55,518 nt of DNA from an uncultured Metabacillus sp. (GCF_947503125.1 NZ_CANNCR010000027.1:1-55518), one strand, 5' to 3'; shown: positions 38,410 to 49,086, numbered from the stretch's first letter. Notes: a model not told the origin generated them from the letters alone. Numbers and translations are program-made.

Positions 38410-38426
38410 TTTGACCTTTATTGACC
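38410..38426. promoter_or_regulatory. CtsR operator at clpP
   Basis: TTTGACC-TTT-ATTGACC is the reverse complement of the tandem heptamer RGTCAAA-NAN-RGTCAAA with one mismatch. It overlaps the -35 box, so CtsR would repress clpP until heat or protein stress. Confidence 0.8.
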
Positions 38427-38439
38427 ATAGTTGTATGAT
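38411..38439 (+). promoter_or_regulatory. sigma-A promoter of clpP
   Basis: TTGACC (38411-38416) and TATGAT (38434-38439) are 17 bp apart, about 110 bp before the clpP start codon. The rest of the 362-bp gap between the tRNA and clpP holds nothing else that I can identify. Confidence 0.75.
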
Positions 38440-38550
38440 GGAATTACATAAGCAATACAATTGGTAGTCACAGAATTATGTTCTAAAGGATTACATAAGA
38501 CAGATTTTCCTTTAGTACAATCTTTCTTACTTTTAAAGGAGGAATGGAGA

Positions 38551-39147
38551 ATGAATTTAATCCCTACAGTTATCGAACAAACAAATCGTGGTGAGCGTGC
38601 GTATGACATTTACTCTCGTTTATTAAAAGACCGTATCATTATGCTTGGAAGCGGTATTGATGATAATGTCGCAAATTCAATCGTGTCACAGCTATTATTC
38701 TTAGAAGCAGAAGATCCAGAAAAGGATATTTCTATTTATATTAACTCACCAGGCGGATCCATCACTGCTGGTATGGCAATCTATGACACAATTCAATATA
38801 TCAAACCAAGCGTTTCAACGATTTGTATTGGAATGGCAGCTTCTATGGGTGCATTCTTGCTTGCTGCTGGTGAAAAAGGCAAACGCTATGCCCTTCCTAA
38901 CAGTGAAGTTATGATCCACCAACCACTTGGCGGAGCACAAGGTCAAGCAACTGAAATCGAGATTGCTGCAAAACGCATTCTTTTCTTACGTGATAAATTA
39001 AACAGAATCCTATCTGACCGCACAGGCCAGCCTCTAGAAGTAATCGAACGCGATACAGAGCGCGATAACTTCATGACTGCTGAACGCGCCCTTGAGTACG
39101 GCTTAATTGATAAAGTGTTAGAGCGTAACATTCTTGGTGGGAAGTAA
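38551..39147 (+). CDS. clpP: ATP-dependent Clp protease proteolytic subunit
   Basis: ClpP, 198 residues, the serine peptidase that forms a 14-mer and works with ClpC, ClpX and ClpE. The catalytic triad is visible: Ser in A-A-S-M-G-A-F near 97, His in V-M-I-H-Q-P-L-G-G near 122, and Asp in R-D-T-E-R-D-N-F near 171. [10 protein letters not shown] is the normal propeptide start, and ATG 38551 has AAGGAGG upstream; the open frame before it is not coding. The CtsR box and a good sigma-A promoter indicate stress control. It also degrades proteins tagged by the tmRNA of this window. Confidence 0.98.
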   Translation: MNLIPTVIEQTNRGERAYDIYSRLLKDRIIMLGSGIDDNVANSIVSQLLFLEAEDPEKDISIYINSPGGSITAGMAIYDTIQYIKPSVSTICIGMAASMGAFLLAAGEKGKRYALPNSEVMIHQPLGGAQGQATEIEIAAKRILFLRDKLNRILSDRTGQPLEVIERDTERDNFMTAERALEYGLIDKVLERNILGGK

Positions 39148-39157
39148 TTTCTGTAGG

Positions 39158-39190
39158 AAGTCCTTCATCTTAATTGATGAAGGGCTTTTT
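39158..39190 (+). terminator. intrinsic terminator of clpP
   Basis: CCTTCATC pairs with GATGAAGG around TTAATT and is followed by GCTTTTT. Confidence 0.85.
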
Positions 39191-39303
39191 GTTTGCTTTT
39201 ATTGAACGTTTAAAAGAATTTGTATGATCGCAGTATCTGAACTTGCATGTTAAGCAGCGGAAGAGATCTGAGTACCCCTTTTCACCTTTTATAAAAAGAG
39301 GTA

Positions 39304-39550
39304 GATGCTGATATATTGGAAGAGCGCTGATAAAAGTGGGAATCACAGATATATGCTCGGGAAACGCTGATTTATAGTCAGGAAGCGGTTTGGCCCCCTT
39401 ATTTTGGACACCAATCTTTTGTTTTCTCGTTCTCTCTTAGTTTTTCATTTTCTGTTTTTCTTTGTCCCGAATAGCGATGATAAATCCCGAATAACGCCGA
39501 TATATTTCGAATAACGCTGATATCTCTTTTAAAACTCGTCGATATATCGA
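39304..39550. repeat. degenerate ~20-bp tandem array, core CGCTGATATAT
   Basis: The clpP-crh gap (39148-39681) has no gene. Between 39304 and 39550 the word (A)CG(C/A)(T/C)GAT(A/T)(T/A)AT recurs at least eight times: near 39306, 39325, 39346, 39365, 39473, 39496, 39515 and 39538. Units within each cluster lie about 20 bp apart, and several are preceded by CGAAT. A unit-free stretch (about 39390-39465) splits the array. It belongs to the same kind of structure as the arrays at 7.6 and 54.2 kb. Confidence 0.65.
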
Positions 39551-39635
39551 CTAAAGTCAATCCTCTAATAAATGTTCAAGAGAGAGCCCTGATAGAATTC
39601 ACTTCTCTTTCTCCAACACAGTTGCCAAAAACAAT

Positions 39636-39675
39636 AAAAAATAAGCACACCGTCAATTTCCTAAACGGTGTGCTT
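39636..39675 (-). terminator. intrinsic terminator after crh
   Basis: AAGCACACCGT (39643-39653) and ACGGTGTGCTT (39665-39675) form a perfect 11-bp stem; the minus strand continues ATTTTTTATTG. It ends the rapZ-yvcK-whiA-crh operon. Confidence 0.85.
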
Positions 39676-39681
39676 TTCACT

Positions 39682-39939
39682 TTATCCTTCTTGCTGGACA
39701 TATTTTGCTAAGGTTTCTACGGCGTCCTGCTCGTCATTGCCTTCTGCAATCAGGGTGATGATGGAGCCTGAGCTGATTGCTAAGCTCATGAGTCCCATGA
39801 TGCTTTTCGCATTTACTTTTTTACCGTCTTTTTCCAGAAATATATCTGATGCAAAACGGTTTGCTTCTTGAACAAATAAAGCAGCTGGACGAGCTTGTAA
39901 GCCCGTTTTCAGATGAACTTCAACTTGTTTTTCAACCAT
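39682..39939 (-). CDS. crh: HPr-like catabolite repression protein Crh
   Basis: Crh, 85 residues. It resembles HPr but has Gln in place of the phosphotransfer His (G-L-Q-A-R-P-A), so it cannot serve the PTS. The regulatory serine is kept in N-A-K-S-I-M-G-L near 46. HPr kinase phosphorylates it, and it then acts as CcpA co-repressor. ATG 39939 follows AGAGGAG; the longer frame to 39966 is not needed. It is last in the rapZ-yvcK-whiA operon, as in B. subtilis, and could act with CcpA on the cre sites of the catabolic island. Confidence 0.96.
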   Translation of the reverse strand: MVEKQVEVHLKTGLQARPAALFVQEANRFASDIFLEKDGKKVNAKSIMGLMSLAISSGSIITLIAEGNDEQDAVETLAKYVQQEG

Positions 39940-39967
39940 AATGATCTCCTCTTCTCTTTTTGTCATT

Positions 39968-40918
39968 TTATTTTAATGATAGCGGTTGTCCTGATCTAAG
40001 TTGTTCAGCAATTTGGTCTAGTTTTCGCAAGCGATGGTTTATACCAGATTTGCTAATTGTTCCGCTTGATACCATTTCTCCAAGTTCTTTTAAGGTGACA
40101 TCTTGAAATTCGACACGCAGCTTGGCAATTTCTCTGAGTTTATCAGGCAATGCATCCAAGCCGATTTTATCATCAATAAATCGAATATTCTCCACCTGTC
40201 TTAGTGCAGCACCTATTGTTTTGTTTAAATTGGCTGTTTCACAATTGACGAGGCGATTGACTGAATTCCTCATATCGCGGACAATTCTCACATCCTCAAA
40301 ACGCAGCAAAGCTTGGTGTGCGCCGATGATATTAAGAAATTCAGTAATTTTTTCAGCTTCCTTTAAATACGTGATAAAGCCTTTTTTTCTTTCTAGCGTT
40401 TTGCTATTTAAATCAAATGTATTCATTAACTCGCAAAGAGAATCATTATGCTCTTTGTATAGCGAGAAAATTTCAAGATGATAAGAGGAGGTTTCCGGAT
40501 TGTTTACGGAGCCGCCTGCAAGAAATGCACCGCGGATATAAGAGCGCTTGCAACACTTTTTCTTGACGAGTGATGGCGATATGTTCCGTATTAAGGAAAA
40601 ATCTTCCTCTAAAATTTGTAAATCCTCTAAAATATCTTTAGCTTTTTCAACAAGGCGAACAATATAAACATTGTTCTTTTTTAATTTCATTTTTTTCCGA
40701 ACAAGCAGTTCGACTGAAACTTCATATTGCCTTTTTAATAACGTATAGATACGCCTTGCGATTGCAGCATTTTCTGTTTGAATATCCACCATAATCATTC
40801 GATTAGAAAAGAAAAGCGATCCATTCATTCTAATGAGTGCAGACAGCTCAGCTTTAATACAGCAAGGCTTTAGATCTAAGTTTGTGAGTTCTTTTTTTGT
40901 TTCAGATGCAAATGACAA
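39968..40918 (-). CDS. whiA: DNA-binding protein WhiA
   Basis: WhiA, 316 residues from the TTG at 40918, a conserved Gram-positive protein with a LAGLIDADG-like N-terminal domain and a C-terminal helix-turn-helix ([21 protein letters not shown] near 279-299). In Bacilli it affects division and chromosome segregation. The TTG gives [11 protein letters not shown], the family start, and has GGGGGTG upstream; ATG 40933 and GTG 40927 are alternatives. It lies between yvcK and crh in the usual operon. Confidence 0.95.
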   Translation of the reverse strand: MSFASETKKELTNLDLKPCCIKAELSALIRMNGSLFFSNRMIMVDIQTENAAIARRIYTLLKRQYEVSVELLVRKKMKLKKNNVYIVRLVEKAKDILEDLQILEEDFSLIRNISPSLVKKKCCKRSYIRGAFLAGGSVNNPETSSYHLEIFSLYKEHNDSLCELMNTFDLNSKTLERKKGFITYLKEAEKITEFLNIIGAHQALLRFEDVRIVRDMRNSVNRLVNCETANLNKTIGAALRQVENIRFIDDKIGLDALPDKLREIAKLRVEFQDVTLKELGEMVSSGTISKSGINHRLRKLDQIAEQLRSGQPLSLK

Positions 40919-40947
40919 CCTCTGCACCCCCATTCTAAGACATGCAC

Positions 40948-41916
40948 TTATGTTAATTCCTGCTGAAGAATTCCATATAAAAGTTTAGCTACTTTATTTG
41001 TATCATGCCTAATCACATTATTTTCATAACTTACAATTTTGTCTGTTATGACTTGAAGTCCTAATGCCTTTAGATTTTCAATATCATAGTGGACAGGCTT
41101 GGCAAGCTCCTCTTCATATAATGCTTTAATATGATCAGGAATTTCTTCTTTGTTGACAAGAATGGTATCCATAAATGTGCACTTCATATGATCGTATAAT
41201 GCTCTGACATGATCACTGGCAGAATAATTTAATGTTTCTCCTGCCTGTGTCATCACATTGCAAATATAAACCTTTTTGGCTTTTGCCTTGCAAACCTCTT
41301 CTCCTATTTTTGGAACAAGAAGGTTTGGTAAAATACTTGTGTACAGACTACCCGGTCCGATGATAATTAAATCCGCTTCCTGAATCGCATCAATAGTTTC
41401 AGGCAATGGTTCAATCTCATCAGGGCTTAAAAAGACCCGTTTTATTTTCTTTCCAGAGAACGGAATTTTCGATTCACCGGAAACGAATGTGCCATCTTCC
41501 ATTTCCGCATGTAAAATCACGCTTGTATTAGCAGCAGGTAATACTCTGCCGCGTACATTTAACACCGTGCTCATTTCTTTTATTGCATGGACAAAATCAC
41601 CTGTTATGTTTGTCATCGCTGCCAGGATAAGATTTCCCAGTGAATGTCCTATTAGGTTATTCCCTTTATTAAAACGATGCTGAAAGAGCTCCTCAACAAG
41701 AGGCTCCACATCAGATAAAGCGGCCAATACATTGCGAATATCACCAGGAGGAGGGATGTTCAATTCATCACGGAGCCTGCCGGAGCTCCCGCCATCATCT
41801 GCGACTGTCACAATAGCTGTTATGTCAAGCGGGAACTGCTTTAATCCCCTCAAAAGAACGGATAAACCAGTTCCGCCGCCTATGATGACAACCTTTGGAA
41901 TATGTTCCTGTCCCAT
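40948..41916 (-). CDS. yvcK: YvcK (gluconeogenesis factor / CofD-like)
   Basis: YvcK, 322 residues, a UPF0052/CofD-related protein that binds UDP-sugars and is needed for growth on gluconeogenic carbon sources and for normal cell shape. [16 protein letters not shown] (10-25), [12 protein letters not shown] (38-49) and P-P-P-G-D-I-R-N are the family motifs. It starts directly after the rapZ stop and is followed by whiA. Confidence 0.96.
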   Translation of the reverse strand: MGQEHIPKVVIIGGGTGLSVLLRGLKQFPLDITAIVTVADDGGSSGRLRDELNIPPPGDIRNVLAALSDVEPLVEELFQHRFNKGNNLIGHSLGNLILAAMTNITGDFVHAIKEMSTVLNVRGRVLPAANTSVILHAEMEDGTFVSGESKIPFSGKKIKRVFLSPDEIEPLPETIDAIQEADLIIIGPGSLYTSILPNLLVPKIGEEVCKAKAKKVYICNVMTQAGETLNYSASDHVRALYDHMKCTFMDTILVNKEEIPDHIKALYEEELAKPVHYDIENLKALGLQVITDKIVSYENNVIRHDTNKVAKLLYGILQQELT

Positions 41917-41919
41917 TAA

Positions 41920-42825
41920 TTAACGATGCTTCCTCTTCTCAATATCCCGGTGAGATACTTGAGTATGATAGTCATCCTTAAAGTAGTTTGCAATGTATTC
42001 GGCAAGTGTAACTGAGCGATGCTGTCCTCCTGTACAACCGATCGCAACCACGAGCTGGCTTTTTCCTTCCCGCTTATAATTAGGAAGCATAAATGTCAGC
42101 AAATCAATGAGTTTTTCTAAGAACTTTTGTGTTTCATTCCATTTCAGCACATAGGAGGACACTTCCTCCTGCAAACCAGTTTTTGGTCGCATATGCTCGA
42201 TATAGTGCGGATTTGGCAAGAATCGAACATCAAATACAAGGTCTGCATCAATTGGAATACCATATTTAAAACCAAATGAAGTAACATTCACGGTGAATGC
42301 ATGCTCAACACTTGATGAAAATTGCTTCAAAATTTTTTCTCTTAAATCTCTTGGCTTCAGGTCGGACGTATCATATATAAGCTGCGCTCTGCCTTTTAGC
42401 TCCTCAAGAAGTTCGCGTTCTAATCCAATCCCCTCTAAAGGAAGTCCTTTTGATGCTAATGGATGTGACCTGCGCGTTTCTTTATATCTGGTTACAAGCG
42501 TTGCATCTTTCGCATCAAGGAATAGAATCTGCGGTGTGAGCCAAGTGCTTTCCGCCAAATCATCAAGAGCCTGGAAAAGATGATCAAAGAATTCCCTTCC
42601 ACGGAGGTCCATGACCAAGGCAACCTTATTCATTTTTGCTCCAGATTCCTTCATCAACTCTAAAAATTTAGGCAGCAGCGTTGGAGGCAAGTTATCAACA
42701 CAAAAATATCCTAGGTCCTCAAAGCTTTGAATGGCAACGGTTTTACCTGCACCTGACATACCTGTAATGATGACCATTTGTACATCATTAGGTGTTGTTT
42801 GCTGCTCATCTTTTTCATTTGTCAT
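41920..42825 (-). CDS. rapZ: RNase adaptor / nucleotide-binding protein RapZ (YvcJ)
   Basis: RapZ/YvcJ, 301 residues, a GTP/ATP-binding protein. The P-loop is G-M-S-G-A-G-K-T (22-29). The C-terminal domain contains D-V-R-F-L-P-N-P and [10 protein letters not shown] near 267. In enterobacteria it is an RNase adaptor; in Bacillus it has been linked to competence. AGGAGG precedes the ATG. It is upstream of yvcK in an operon conserved across Firmicutes. Confidence 0.96.
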   Translation of the reverse strand: MTNEKDEQQTTPNDVQMVIITGMSGAGKTVAIQSFEDLGYFCVDNLPPTLLPKFLELMKESGAKMNKVALVMDLRGREFFDHLFQALDDLAESTWLTPQILFLDAKDATLVTRYKETRRSHPLASKGLPLEGIGLERELLEELKGRAQLIYDTSDLKPRDLREKILKQFSSSVEHAFTVNVTSFGFKYGIPIDADLVFDVRFLPNPHYIEHMRPKTGLQEEVSSYVLKWNETQKFLEKLIDLLTFMLPNYKREGKSQLVVAIGCTGGQHRSVTLAEYIANYFKDDYHTQVSHRDIEKRKHR

Positions 42826-42895
42826 CGTTTATTCCTCCTCTCTACTGATACCTAGCTCTTTTTTAATGTATCGTGAACTCTTCGAAGCTCGGTGA

Positions 42896-43354
42896 TTATT
42901 GTGGATCCAAACGATAAGAAATCAAATGATATTCAGGTGTATATGTAAAGGTTCCATATAGCATGCCCGTCCCTTTAATGACATAATCTAAAATATGATG
43001 ATCACCAGGAGCCATCGGCAAATGCTGTATGTCTTCCTTTTCATGCCACTTAATCGTTCCTTCCTCAGATTCCAAGACATTTGTTCCTTGATAATCTGTA
43101 GCCAGGAACGTAAACATCATCCATTCAGAAACGATCTCTTTTCCATCCTGAATGATGAAGGTAAATACGCCCTTCAACTGAGGGTTTTTAATGTATATGC
43201 CTGTTTCCTCACGATATTCACGGGTGACGGTATCCTTGATTGACTCCCCAAGCTCCATTTTTCCTCCTGGAGCTACCCACCAGCCTCTTTTTGGTTTTTG
43301 CAGGAGAAGAACTTTGTTTCCTTCTACTAAGACGCAATTTGTCACTCGCTGCAA
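42896..43354 (-). CDS. Nudix hydrolase (YvcI family)
   Basis: A Nudix hydrolase of about 152 residues. The Nudix box is complete: G-G-K-M-E-L-G-E-S-I-K-D-T-V-T-R-E-Y-R-E-E (20 and more residues from about 30). W-W-V-A-P and F-T-F-I-I support the fold. The C-terminus Y-H-L-I-S-Y-R-L matches the Bacillus YvcI type. TTG 43354 (M-Q-R-V-T-N-C) has GAGGTG six bases upstream and is preferred; GTG 43375 is a longer alternative without a good site. Substrate unknown, 8-oxo-dGTP-type nucleotides being possible. It precedes rapZ on the same strand. Confidence 0.92.
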   Translation of the reverse strand: MQRVTNCVLVEGNKVLLLQKPKRGWWVAPGGKMELGESIKDTVTREYREETGIYIKNPQLKGVFTFIIQDGKEIVSEWMMFTFLATDYQGTNVLESEEGTIKWHEKEDIQHLPMAPGDHHILDYVIKGTGMLYGTFTYTPEYHLISYRLDPQ

Positions 43355-43375
43355 CTTCTTCACCTCAATTTTCAC

Positions 43376-43709
43376 ATGAAATCAAAAACATAATGAAGCT
43401 TTTTATCTTCTGTCAAAAATAACCGCTAAAATCTAAGGAATGATTAGCTGAGAATGATCGACATTCCCTTCTAACGGATGACATTGCATCCCTTTAAGAA
43501 ACATTTGTTACGTTCTTCACTTTCTTTCATTTATTATACTATTTTAATTGTGTCTTAACAACGAACACGTCATTAGATGTTTTTATATGTATGTACGTCT
43601 GAAATGGAAAACAGTTTCAATAATTTTAAAAAAGTTGTTTTAAAAAAGAAACTCAGATAGATAACCTGTACTAATACATGGCCAAGCAAAAGTAAAACAG
43701 CTGGAGGAC
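43376..43709. other. gene-free region between trxB terminator and nudix gene
   Basis: About 330 bp, A/T-rich, with all frames short and no repeat element. It must hold the promoter of the nudix-rapZ-yvcK-whiA-crh operon, but I cannot point to a convincing -35/-10 pair. Confidence 0.45.
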
Positions 43710-43743
43710 AAAAAAGGGAGCATGGGAAAGGGCGCCCATGCTC
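43710..43743 (-). terminator. intrinsic terminator after trxB
   Basis: GAGCATGGG and CCCATGCTC form a nine-bp stem around an eight-base loop, followed by CCTTTTTT on the minus strand, about 130 bp past the trxB stop. Confidence 0.8.
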
Positions 43744-43870
43744 TAAAATAAGTCTATTTATAAAAGGGGGTCAATTACTAATTATATAATAACTTATAAT
43801 TGTTTCACCCATGTTACAGGTAAGTTAAAACAGAATTACGAATTTGTAAAACAAGCTTCATAATCGTTTC

Positions 43871-44827
<957 letters not shown>

Positions 44828-44978
44828 TCACTCCTCATACGTTGTTTTCTTAAATAACTTGTTATGTTAAGAAGACATCATCTTCTAATAGCTCTTTCTT
44901 CGTAATAAGTCTTCTTTTAGTTTACCCTACAAACATCCTATAAAATTACAACGAATCTTGCCATTTTTTTGCTCATGC

Positions 44979-45115
44979 GAAAAGCGGAAGCGCCTTGTTC
45001 AGCCCCGACAAGCATAAGCCGCTCAGGAATAGAAGACGTTCTTCGTCTTCAATTCCTGAGTGGCTTATGACTCGAGGGGCTAGGCGCTGCAGCTAGACAT
45101 CAAGACTAAGTACAA
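44979..45115 (+). repeat. dispersed palindromic repeat, copy D
   Basis: GAAAAGCGGAAGCGCCTTG...GGGGCTAGGCGCTGCAGCTAG, with hairpin CTCAGGAAT-a-GAAGAC / GTCTTC-A-ATTCCTGAG. It fills much of the trxB-TPR gap (44822-45148), which holds nothing else apart from the trxB promoter region. Confidence 0.85.
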
Positions 45116-45148
45116 ACTTTCATGTCTCAAACTAAAAGCATAAGCTCC

Positions 45149-46603
45149 TTAATCCGCCAACCTTCTCACTTGTTTTACATATTTTCCTATCGTCGAAACA
45201 GAAACACCGTACAATTCTGCGACAGCTGTTTGGCTTATAGGTTCGTCTTGCTGGTCTTTCCAAATATAATGCAGTGCTGCGGCCCAGCCAAGATGATTTT
45301 TCATTGAAGTCCCATTTTTAAACGCTTTGACAAGCGTGCGAAAAACAAATAAGAAGAACTCATCATCCTCTTCGTGAACAAATAATACATTTGCGATATG
45401 ATAAATAGAGGCTATTTTATCATAAGCGTTATAATCCTTTGATAAAGCCATCTCAATAAATTCTTTTTCTAATTGAGATTGTGGGACATTCGCTGTCTTT
45501 AGCCCAAGAATCTGATCTTCATTATTCGTTTGTACAGCAAGAAAAACTGCATACAATCTCTCTTCAAGTGTCAAGCTTTTCATACGCTGTTCGCTAGGAT
45601 CTCTTTGTTGATTCCACGGCTCAGAGCCAGCCTTGCTTTTATTTTCTTTAAGGACCCGCTCCCACATTTGCTCAGCAAACGTGATGTGACCGGTAAAATA
45701 AGCGGCATAGGATAGCCAATAATAAAAAGTGTCATCCCCTTCAAAGCCTTGCTTATAAAGGGAACGAAGCCATTTATATGCGAGCGGATAATACCCGACC
45801 AATGCGAAGGTTGCTCCAAGCTTATAGCGATGCTCGTATAGAAGCGGATGGACAGATGACAGCATGTTTGCAAGCTCCTCCACCTTGTCATCCTGGCGTT
45901 CATAATAATAAAAAACTAATAAATTGCAGTAAGCATGAAGATTACCAGGATTGCTCCGGAGAACAGTTTGCAAATATTCCTTCGCTTTATCAACCTCTCC
46001 AATATAGAAATAAGCGAGCGATAAATTATTATGAGCAGACCAAAATTCAGGGTATTCTGCGACAATTTCTTCAAGCAATAAAATCGCCTCTTCAAATTGA
46101 CTGCTTTCGAGGAGTGACTTTGCTGCATCCTGTTTTAAAATTAAATCATCAGGATCTTTTAAAAATGGATCATCATCATCATCATCTTCCATTGTAAGAA
46201 GCTCAATGAGATCTTCGTTTTCTATCGTAAATTCACCAAATGGTTCCTTATTTGCATATTCAGTTGCACACTTGTATGCTTCCTGAAATAATCCAAGATG
46301 TGCGTAATTGTTTGCCATAAAGTAGTGACATTCATTCATGTCTTTATCAACTTCATCAAGTATATAGGAAAGCAATTCATTTGATTGGCTGTACTTTCCC
46401 ATATCGGTATAAATAGTCGCGAGCTGGGAGAGCTTTACAGAGTCCTTTGGATCTAACTCGATTGCCTTTTGCAAATATTTGCTTGCTTTTTGAAGGTTTT
46501 GTTCTCGATAAGCCTTTAGGCCTTTATGATAATAATATTGTCCATCTTGGAGAAACGGGACAACCTGTGCTTTTTGTTGTTGTTTGCTCAATTGTTTTCC
46601 CAC
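45149..46603 (-). CDS. TPR-repeat protein with C-terminal HTH-like segment
   Basis: A soluble protein of about 484 residues built mainly of tetratricopeptide repeats, for example Y-Y-H-K-G-L-K-A-Y-R-E-Q-N near 23, A-S-K-Y-L-Q-K-A-I-E-L-D-P near 41, and A-H-N-N-L-S-L-A-Y-F-Y-I-G-E near 190. A highly acidic D-D-D-D-D stretch lies near 140. The last 30 residues, with Q-T-A-V-A-E-L-Y-G-V-S-V-S-T-I-G-K-Y, read as a helix-turn-helix. This matches the YvcD-type protein near trxB in Bacillus from memory. GTG 46603 has GGAGG six bases upstream and is preferred over the in-frame ATG at 46621. A scaffold or regulatory role is likely; the target is unknown. Confidence 0.85.
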   Translation of the reverse strand: MGKQLSKQQQKAQVVPFLQDGQYYYHKGLKAYREQNLQKASKYLQKAIELDPKDSVKLSQLATIYTDMGKYSQSNELLSYILDEVDKDMNECHYFMANNYAHLGLFQEAYKCATEYANKEPFGEFTIENEDLIELLTMEDDDDDDPFLKDPDDLILKQDAAKSLLESSQFEEAILLLEEIVAEYPEFWSAHNNLSLAYFYIGEVDKAKEYLQTVLRSNPGNLHAYCNLLVFYYYERQDDKVEELANMLSSVHPLLYEHRYKLGATFALVGYYPLAYKWLRSLYKQGFEGDDTFYYWLSYAAYFTGHITFAEQMWERVLKENKSKAGSEPWNQQRDPSEQRMKSLTLEERLYAVFLAVQTNNEDQILGLKTANVPQSQLEKEFIEMALSKDYNAYDKIASIYHIANVLFVHEEDDEFFLFVFRTLVKAFKNGTSMKNHLGWAAALHYIWKDQQDEPISQTAVAELYGVSVSTIGKYVKQVRRLAD

Positions 46604-46901
46604 TGAAATCCTCCATTTCATTCATTTCACCGTAGGTTAGTATACCACAAGATAAGCAGGGAACAATAGTATGAATAGAACAGACTCGGGGAGATTTTAT
46701 AATTGGAAAAAGAAGTAAGGGAAATTCAAGAGGCTGTTTTCATTTTTTTCTCAGAGATCAGTCAATACCTTTTTCTATAGAACCGCTACCTTGCTGAAGT
46801 TCCTGCAAATGCTATCAAGGCATTCAAACACATATTTCATCCTTTCTTGGTTATAAATAAAATTAAATTATCATTCGTTGGATCAGATTGGAGCTTTTTA
46901 A

Positions 46902-47588
46902 ATGATGAAGGTGGCATCTATAACTGTTGAACTGATCATTGGTTTTTTCCTATTGTTTATCCTTGTTAAGTTCGTGGGCAGAAAAATTATCACCCAAATC
47001 ACTCCATTTACATTTATTGCTGCCGTTGTATTAGGCGATTTGCTTGGAAATGCCTTATATGACCACCACATTGGTGCAGGCTATATTATTTATTCCATGG
47101 TCCTTTGGGGACTATTACTCTTTCTTGTTGAGTTTCTTGCACAAAAGATTTTATTTTTAAGAGGAATTTTCGAAGGGAAGCCGGCCGCACTCATAAAAAA
47201 CGGGGTAGTCGATCAGGAAGCCTTGAAAAAAAGCCGGATGAATCTAAATCAACTGCAAAGCCTGCTGCGCCAAAGCGAAACATTTTCTATTCGGGAAGTC
47301 GCCTTTTGCTATTTGGAGGCAAATGGTTCAATCAGCATCTTAAAGAAATCTCCTTATCAGAAAACAACCCAAGAGGATATGAATTTGTCAGTAAAGCCAG
47401 TCTATGTTCCGGTCACCCTCATTCGTGATGGACAAGTATTATGGGATGAACTAAAAGATCTCGGCTTTGATGAAAACTGGCTAAAGATTCAGCTGTTATC
47501 ACAAAATATCTCAGATTATAAAGATGTTTTTATTGCTGAATGGCTTGAGGAAGACGGGATTTTTGTACAGACTTATGTGAAGGCGTAA
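46902..47588 (+). CDS. DUF421 (YetF/YcaP-type) membrane protein
   Basis: A 228-residue protein with three N-terminal membrane helices (about 7-25, 36-52 and 59-80) followed by a cytoplasmic beta-rich domain. The sequences V-K-F-V-G-R-K (23-29), Q-I-T-P-F-T-F, and later K-P-A-A-L-I-K-N-G and R-E-V-A-F-C-Y-L-E fit the DUF421 family. Members in Bacillus are implicated in spore germination and envelope functions, but the biochemical role is unknown. GGAG lies eight bases before the ATG. It is monocistronic. Confidence 0.88.
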   Translation: MMKVASITVELIIGFFLLFILVKFVGRKIITQITPFTFIAAVVLGDLLGNALYDHHIGAGYIIYSMVLWGLLLFLVEFLAQKILFLRGIFEGKPAALIKNGVVDQEALKKSRMNLNQLQSLLRQSETFSIREVAFCYLEANGSISILKKSPYQKTTQEDMNLSVKPVYVPVTLIRDGQVLWDELKDLGFDENWLKIQLLSQNISDYKDVFIAEWLEEDGIFVQTYVKA

Positions 47589-47610
47589 CTGTATTTCATT
47601 TCTCTGAAAT

Positions 47611-47634
47611 AAAAAAGAGCATGGATAAGCCCTT
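47611..47634 (-). terminator. short hairpin terminator
   Basis: AAGGGC and GCTCTT pair (one G.T) around eight bases, followed by six T on the minus strand, 14 bp past the stop of the NTF2-like gene. Confidence 0.55.
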
Positions 47635-47647
47635 AATTTTTGATTCA

Positions 47648-48052
47648 TTATCCTATTTCAATCACATACGACGTCATTTCTTTTATTTTCGAATTCTTGC
47701 CTGCACTTGTAAACATGTAAACGTCACAGAATTCTAACTTTCTATTGTCTTCTAAAAGTAGCGTACCGTTAACAGCTCCGGACCGTCCATGGGTGATGAT
47801 GTTGCTAATCTGAATTTCCCATACGGGGCTATCGTTTATTTGTTGCAAAGCTTCAGCAAAGTGGTCTTTCCCTTCAATTTTTTCACAACCGATTTTATTC
47901 CACAGAATATCATCAGAAACATTCTCAAGAATAAAGCTTATATCTTTTTTGGCCAAGGCAATGATAAATTCCTTAAGCACGACTTTTTTAGGGGCATTTC
48001 CACAATCCTCTGGGCAGACAACATTTATATTATTGTAATTCGCATTATTCAA
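47648..48052 (-). CDS. NTF2-like (SnoaL-type) protein
   Basis: A 134-residue alpha+beta cone-fold protein. After a short N-terminal extension with C-P-E-D-C it shows the family pattern F-I-I-A-L-A-K-K-D-I-S-F-I-L-E-N-V-S-D-D-I-L-W (about 29-51), then a beta sheet with G-A-V-N-G-T-L-L-L and C-D-V-Y-M-F-T. The hydrophobic pocket is typical of nuclear-transport-factor-2-like proteins. A TTG start at 48052 follows GGAG by nine bases. The ligand is unknown and neighbours give no clue. Confidence 0.8.
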   Translation of the reverse strand: MNNANYNNINVVCPEDCGNAPKKVVLKEFIIALAKKDISFILENVSDDILWNKIGCEKIEGKDHFAEALQQINDSPVWEIQISNIITHGRSGAVNGTLLLEDNRKLEFCDVYMFTSAGKNSKIKEMTSYVIEIG

Positions 48053-48138
48053 GGGTTTATTCTCCTTTTATGCAACGATTAATCGTTTAGGTCTATTGTG
48101 GCCAATCACTTTTTTGATCCTTAAAAAATTCGCTCTGA

Positions 48139-48789
48139 TTATTCCGTTTCTTCCGCTGCGTTTTCCAATTTTAATTCGGCTTCCGTTTTCACCGTTTGAT
48201 CAATGTCTTCATCAAAAACTTGTGACCAATCTTCCTCTGGATCAAATTTCCCTTCTTCCAGTTCATATTCATTTACTGAAACATGCAGATTGTAAAGGGT
48301 TTTATAAATATGGTACACATTTTTTTGACTTTCAGTTTTACTTGCTGCTTGATTAATTCTTATTAACACGTTTAACAAATCTTGAGATGTGGAATCAGTT
48401 GATGAAATTTCTTCTGGCAAAAATTCATCAATCTCTACAGCACGCTGGTGAAGCTCATCTACAACTTTTGCTGACACCCAGCCGTCAGAGTAATTTCCAT
48501 CTGGTCCATTCCTTCTGGCATTTCGAAAATAATTTCCATTCACAAGTGAATCAAAATATTCAAATTGATTTTCCACCAGTTCTTTTAATTCTTCTTCTCG
48601 TTCTGCTTCGTCATTTTCATTTACGATTTTTTCAACCTCAGGTTCAGCAGCTGTTTCGATTTCCTCTGGAACACTTTCTTCCGTTGTATTTGAGCCTTCC
48701 GTTTCTTGAGAAGGCGTATTTATATTCATAAGTAATAAAATACCAATAATGATAACACCACAAAAAACTCCAAGAATACCTTTTTTCAC
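48139..48789 (-). CDS. membrane-anchored acidic hypothetical protein
   Basis: A 216-residue protein with an N-terminal hydrophobic segment (about 4-22, G-I-L-G-V-F-C-G-V-I-I-I-G-I-L-L-L-M) and no lipobox cysteine at a suitable position, so probably a single-pass anchor with the rest outside. A very acidic Thr/Glu-rich stretch (about 30-70) precedes a helical domain of about 140 residues. I do not recognise the family. The start is GTG 48789, with GAGGGG upstream. Confidence 0.7.
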   Translation of the reverse strand: MKKGILGVFCGVIIIGILLLMNINTPSQETEGSNTTEESVPEEIETAAEPEVEKIVNENDEAEREEELKELVENQFEYFDSLVNGNYFRNARRNGPDGNYSDGWVSAKVVDELHQRAVEIDEFLPEEISSTDSTSQDLLNVLIRINQAASKTESQKNVYHIYKTLYNLHVSVNEYELEEGKFDPEEDWSQVFDEDIDQTVKTEAELKLENAAEETE

Positions 48790-48950
48790 GTTTGAACTTC
48801 CCCTCTAAATTCCTTTGACTAATAGTATTATTTTAAGATAAAAACAAGTAAATTTTAAAGGAAAAGCTATGAATTTTACTTTTCCTCTATTATTCCTTTT
48901 ATTTTACCATATTGCACCATAGCCCTTCCTATCTATTTTTCCAATCACAT

Positions 48951-49086
48951 GAGAAAAGCGCAAGCGTCTTGATTAGCCTAGGACAAATAAGCCAATTTAG
49001 AAAAGAAGGCGTTCTTTCCCTTCAATTCTAAATTGGCTTATGACCTCAAGTGGCTAGGAGCAGGAGCTAGACACAAAAACTATGTT
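48951..49086 (+). repeat. dispersed palindromic repeat, copy E
   Basis: GAGAAAAGCGCAAGCGTCTTG...CAGGAGCTAGACACAAAAAC, with hairpin arms CCAATTTAGAA and TTCTAAATTGG. It lies in the 376-bp gap between two minus-strand genes (48790-49165), which otherwise contains only A/T-rich DNA. Confidence 0.8.

Noticed and set aside
38461-38550. Upstream extension of the clpP frame
   Set aside because: It covers the untranslated leader behind the sigma-A promoter; ATG 38551 has AAGGAGG and the normal ClpP start.
45149-45240. C-terminal HTH of the TPR protein considered as a separate small regulator gene
   Set aside because: It is in frame with the TPR protein with no internal start signal or gap.
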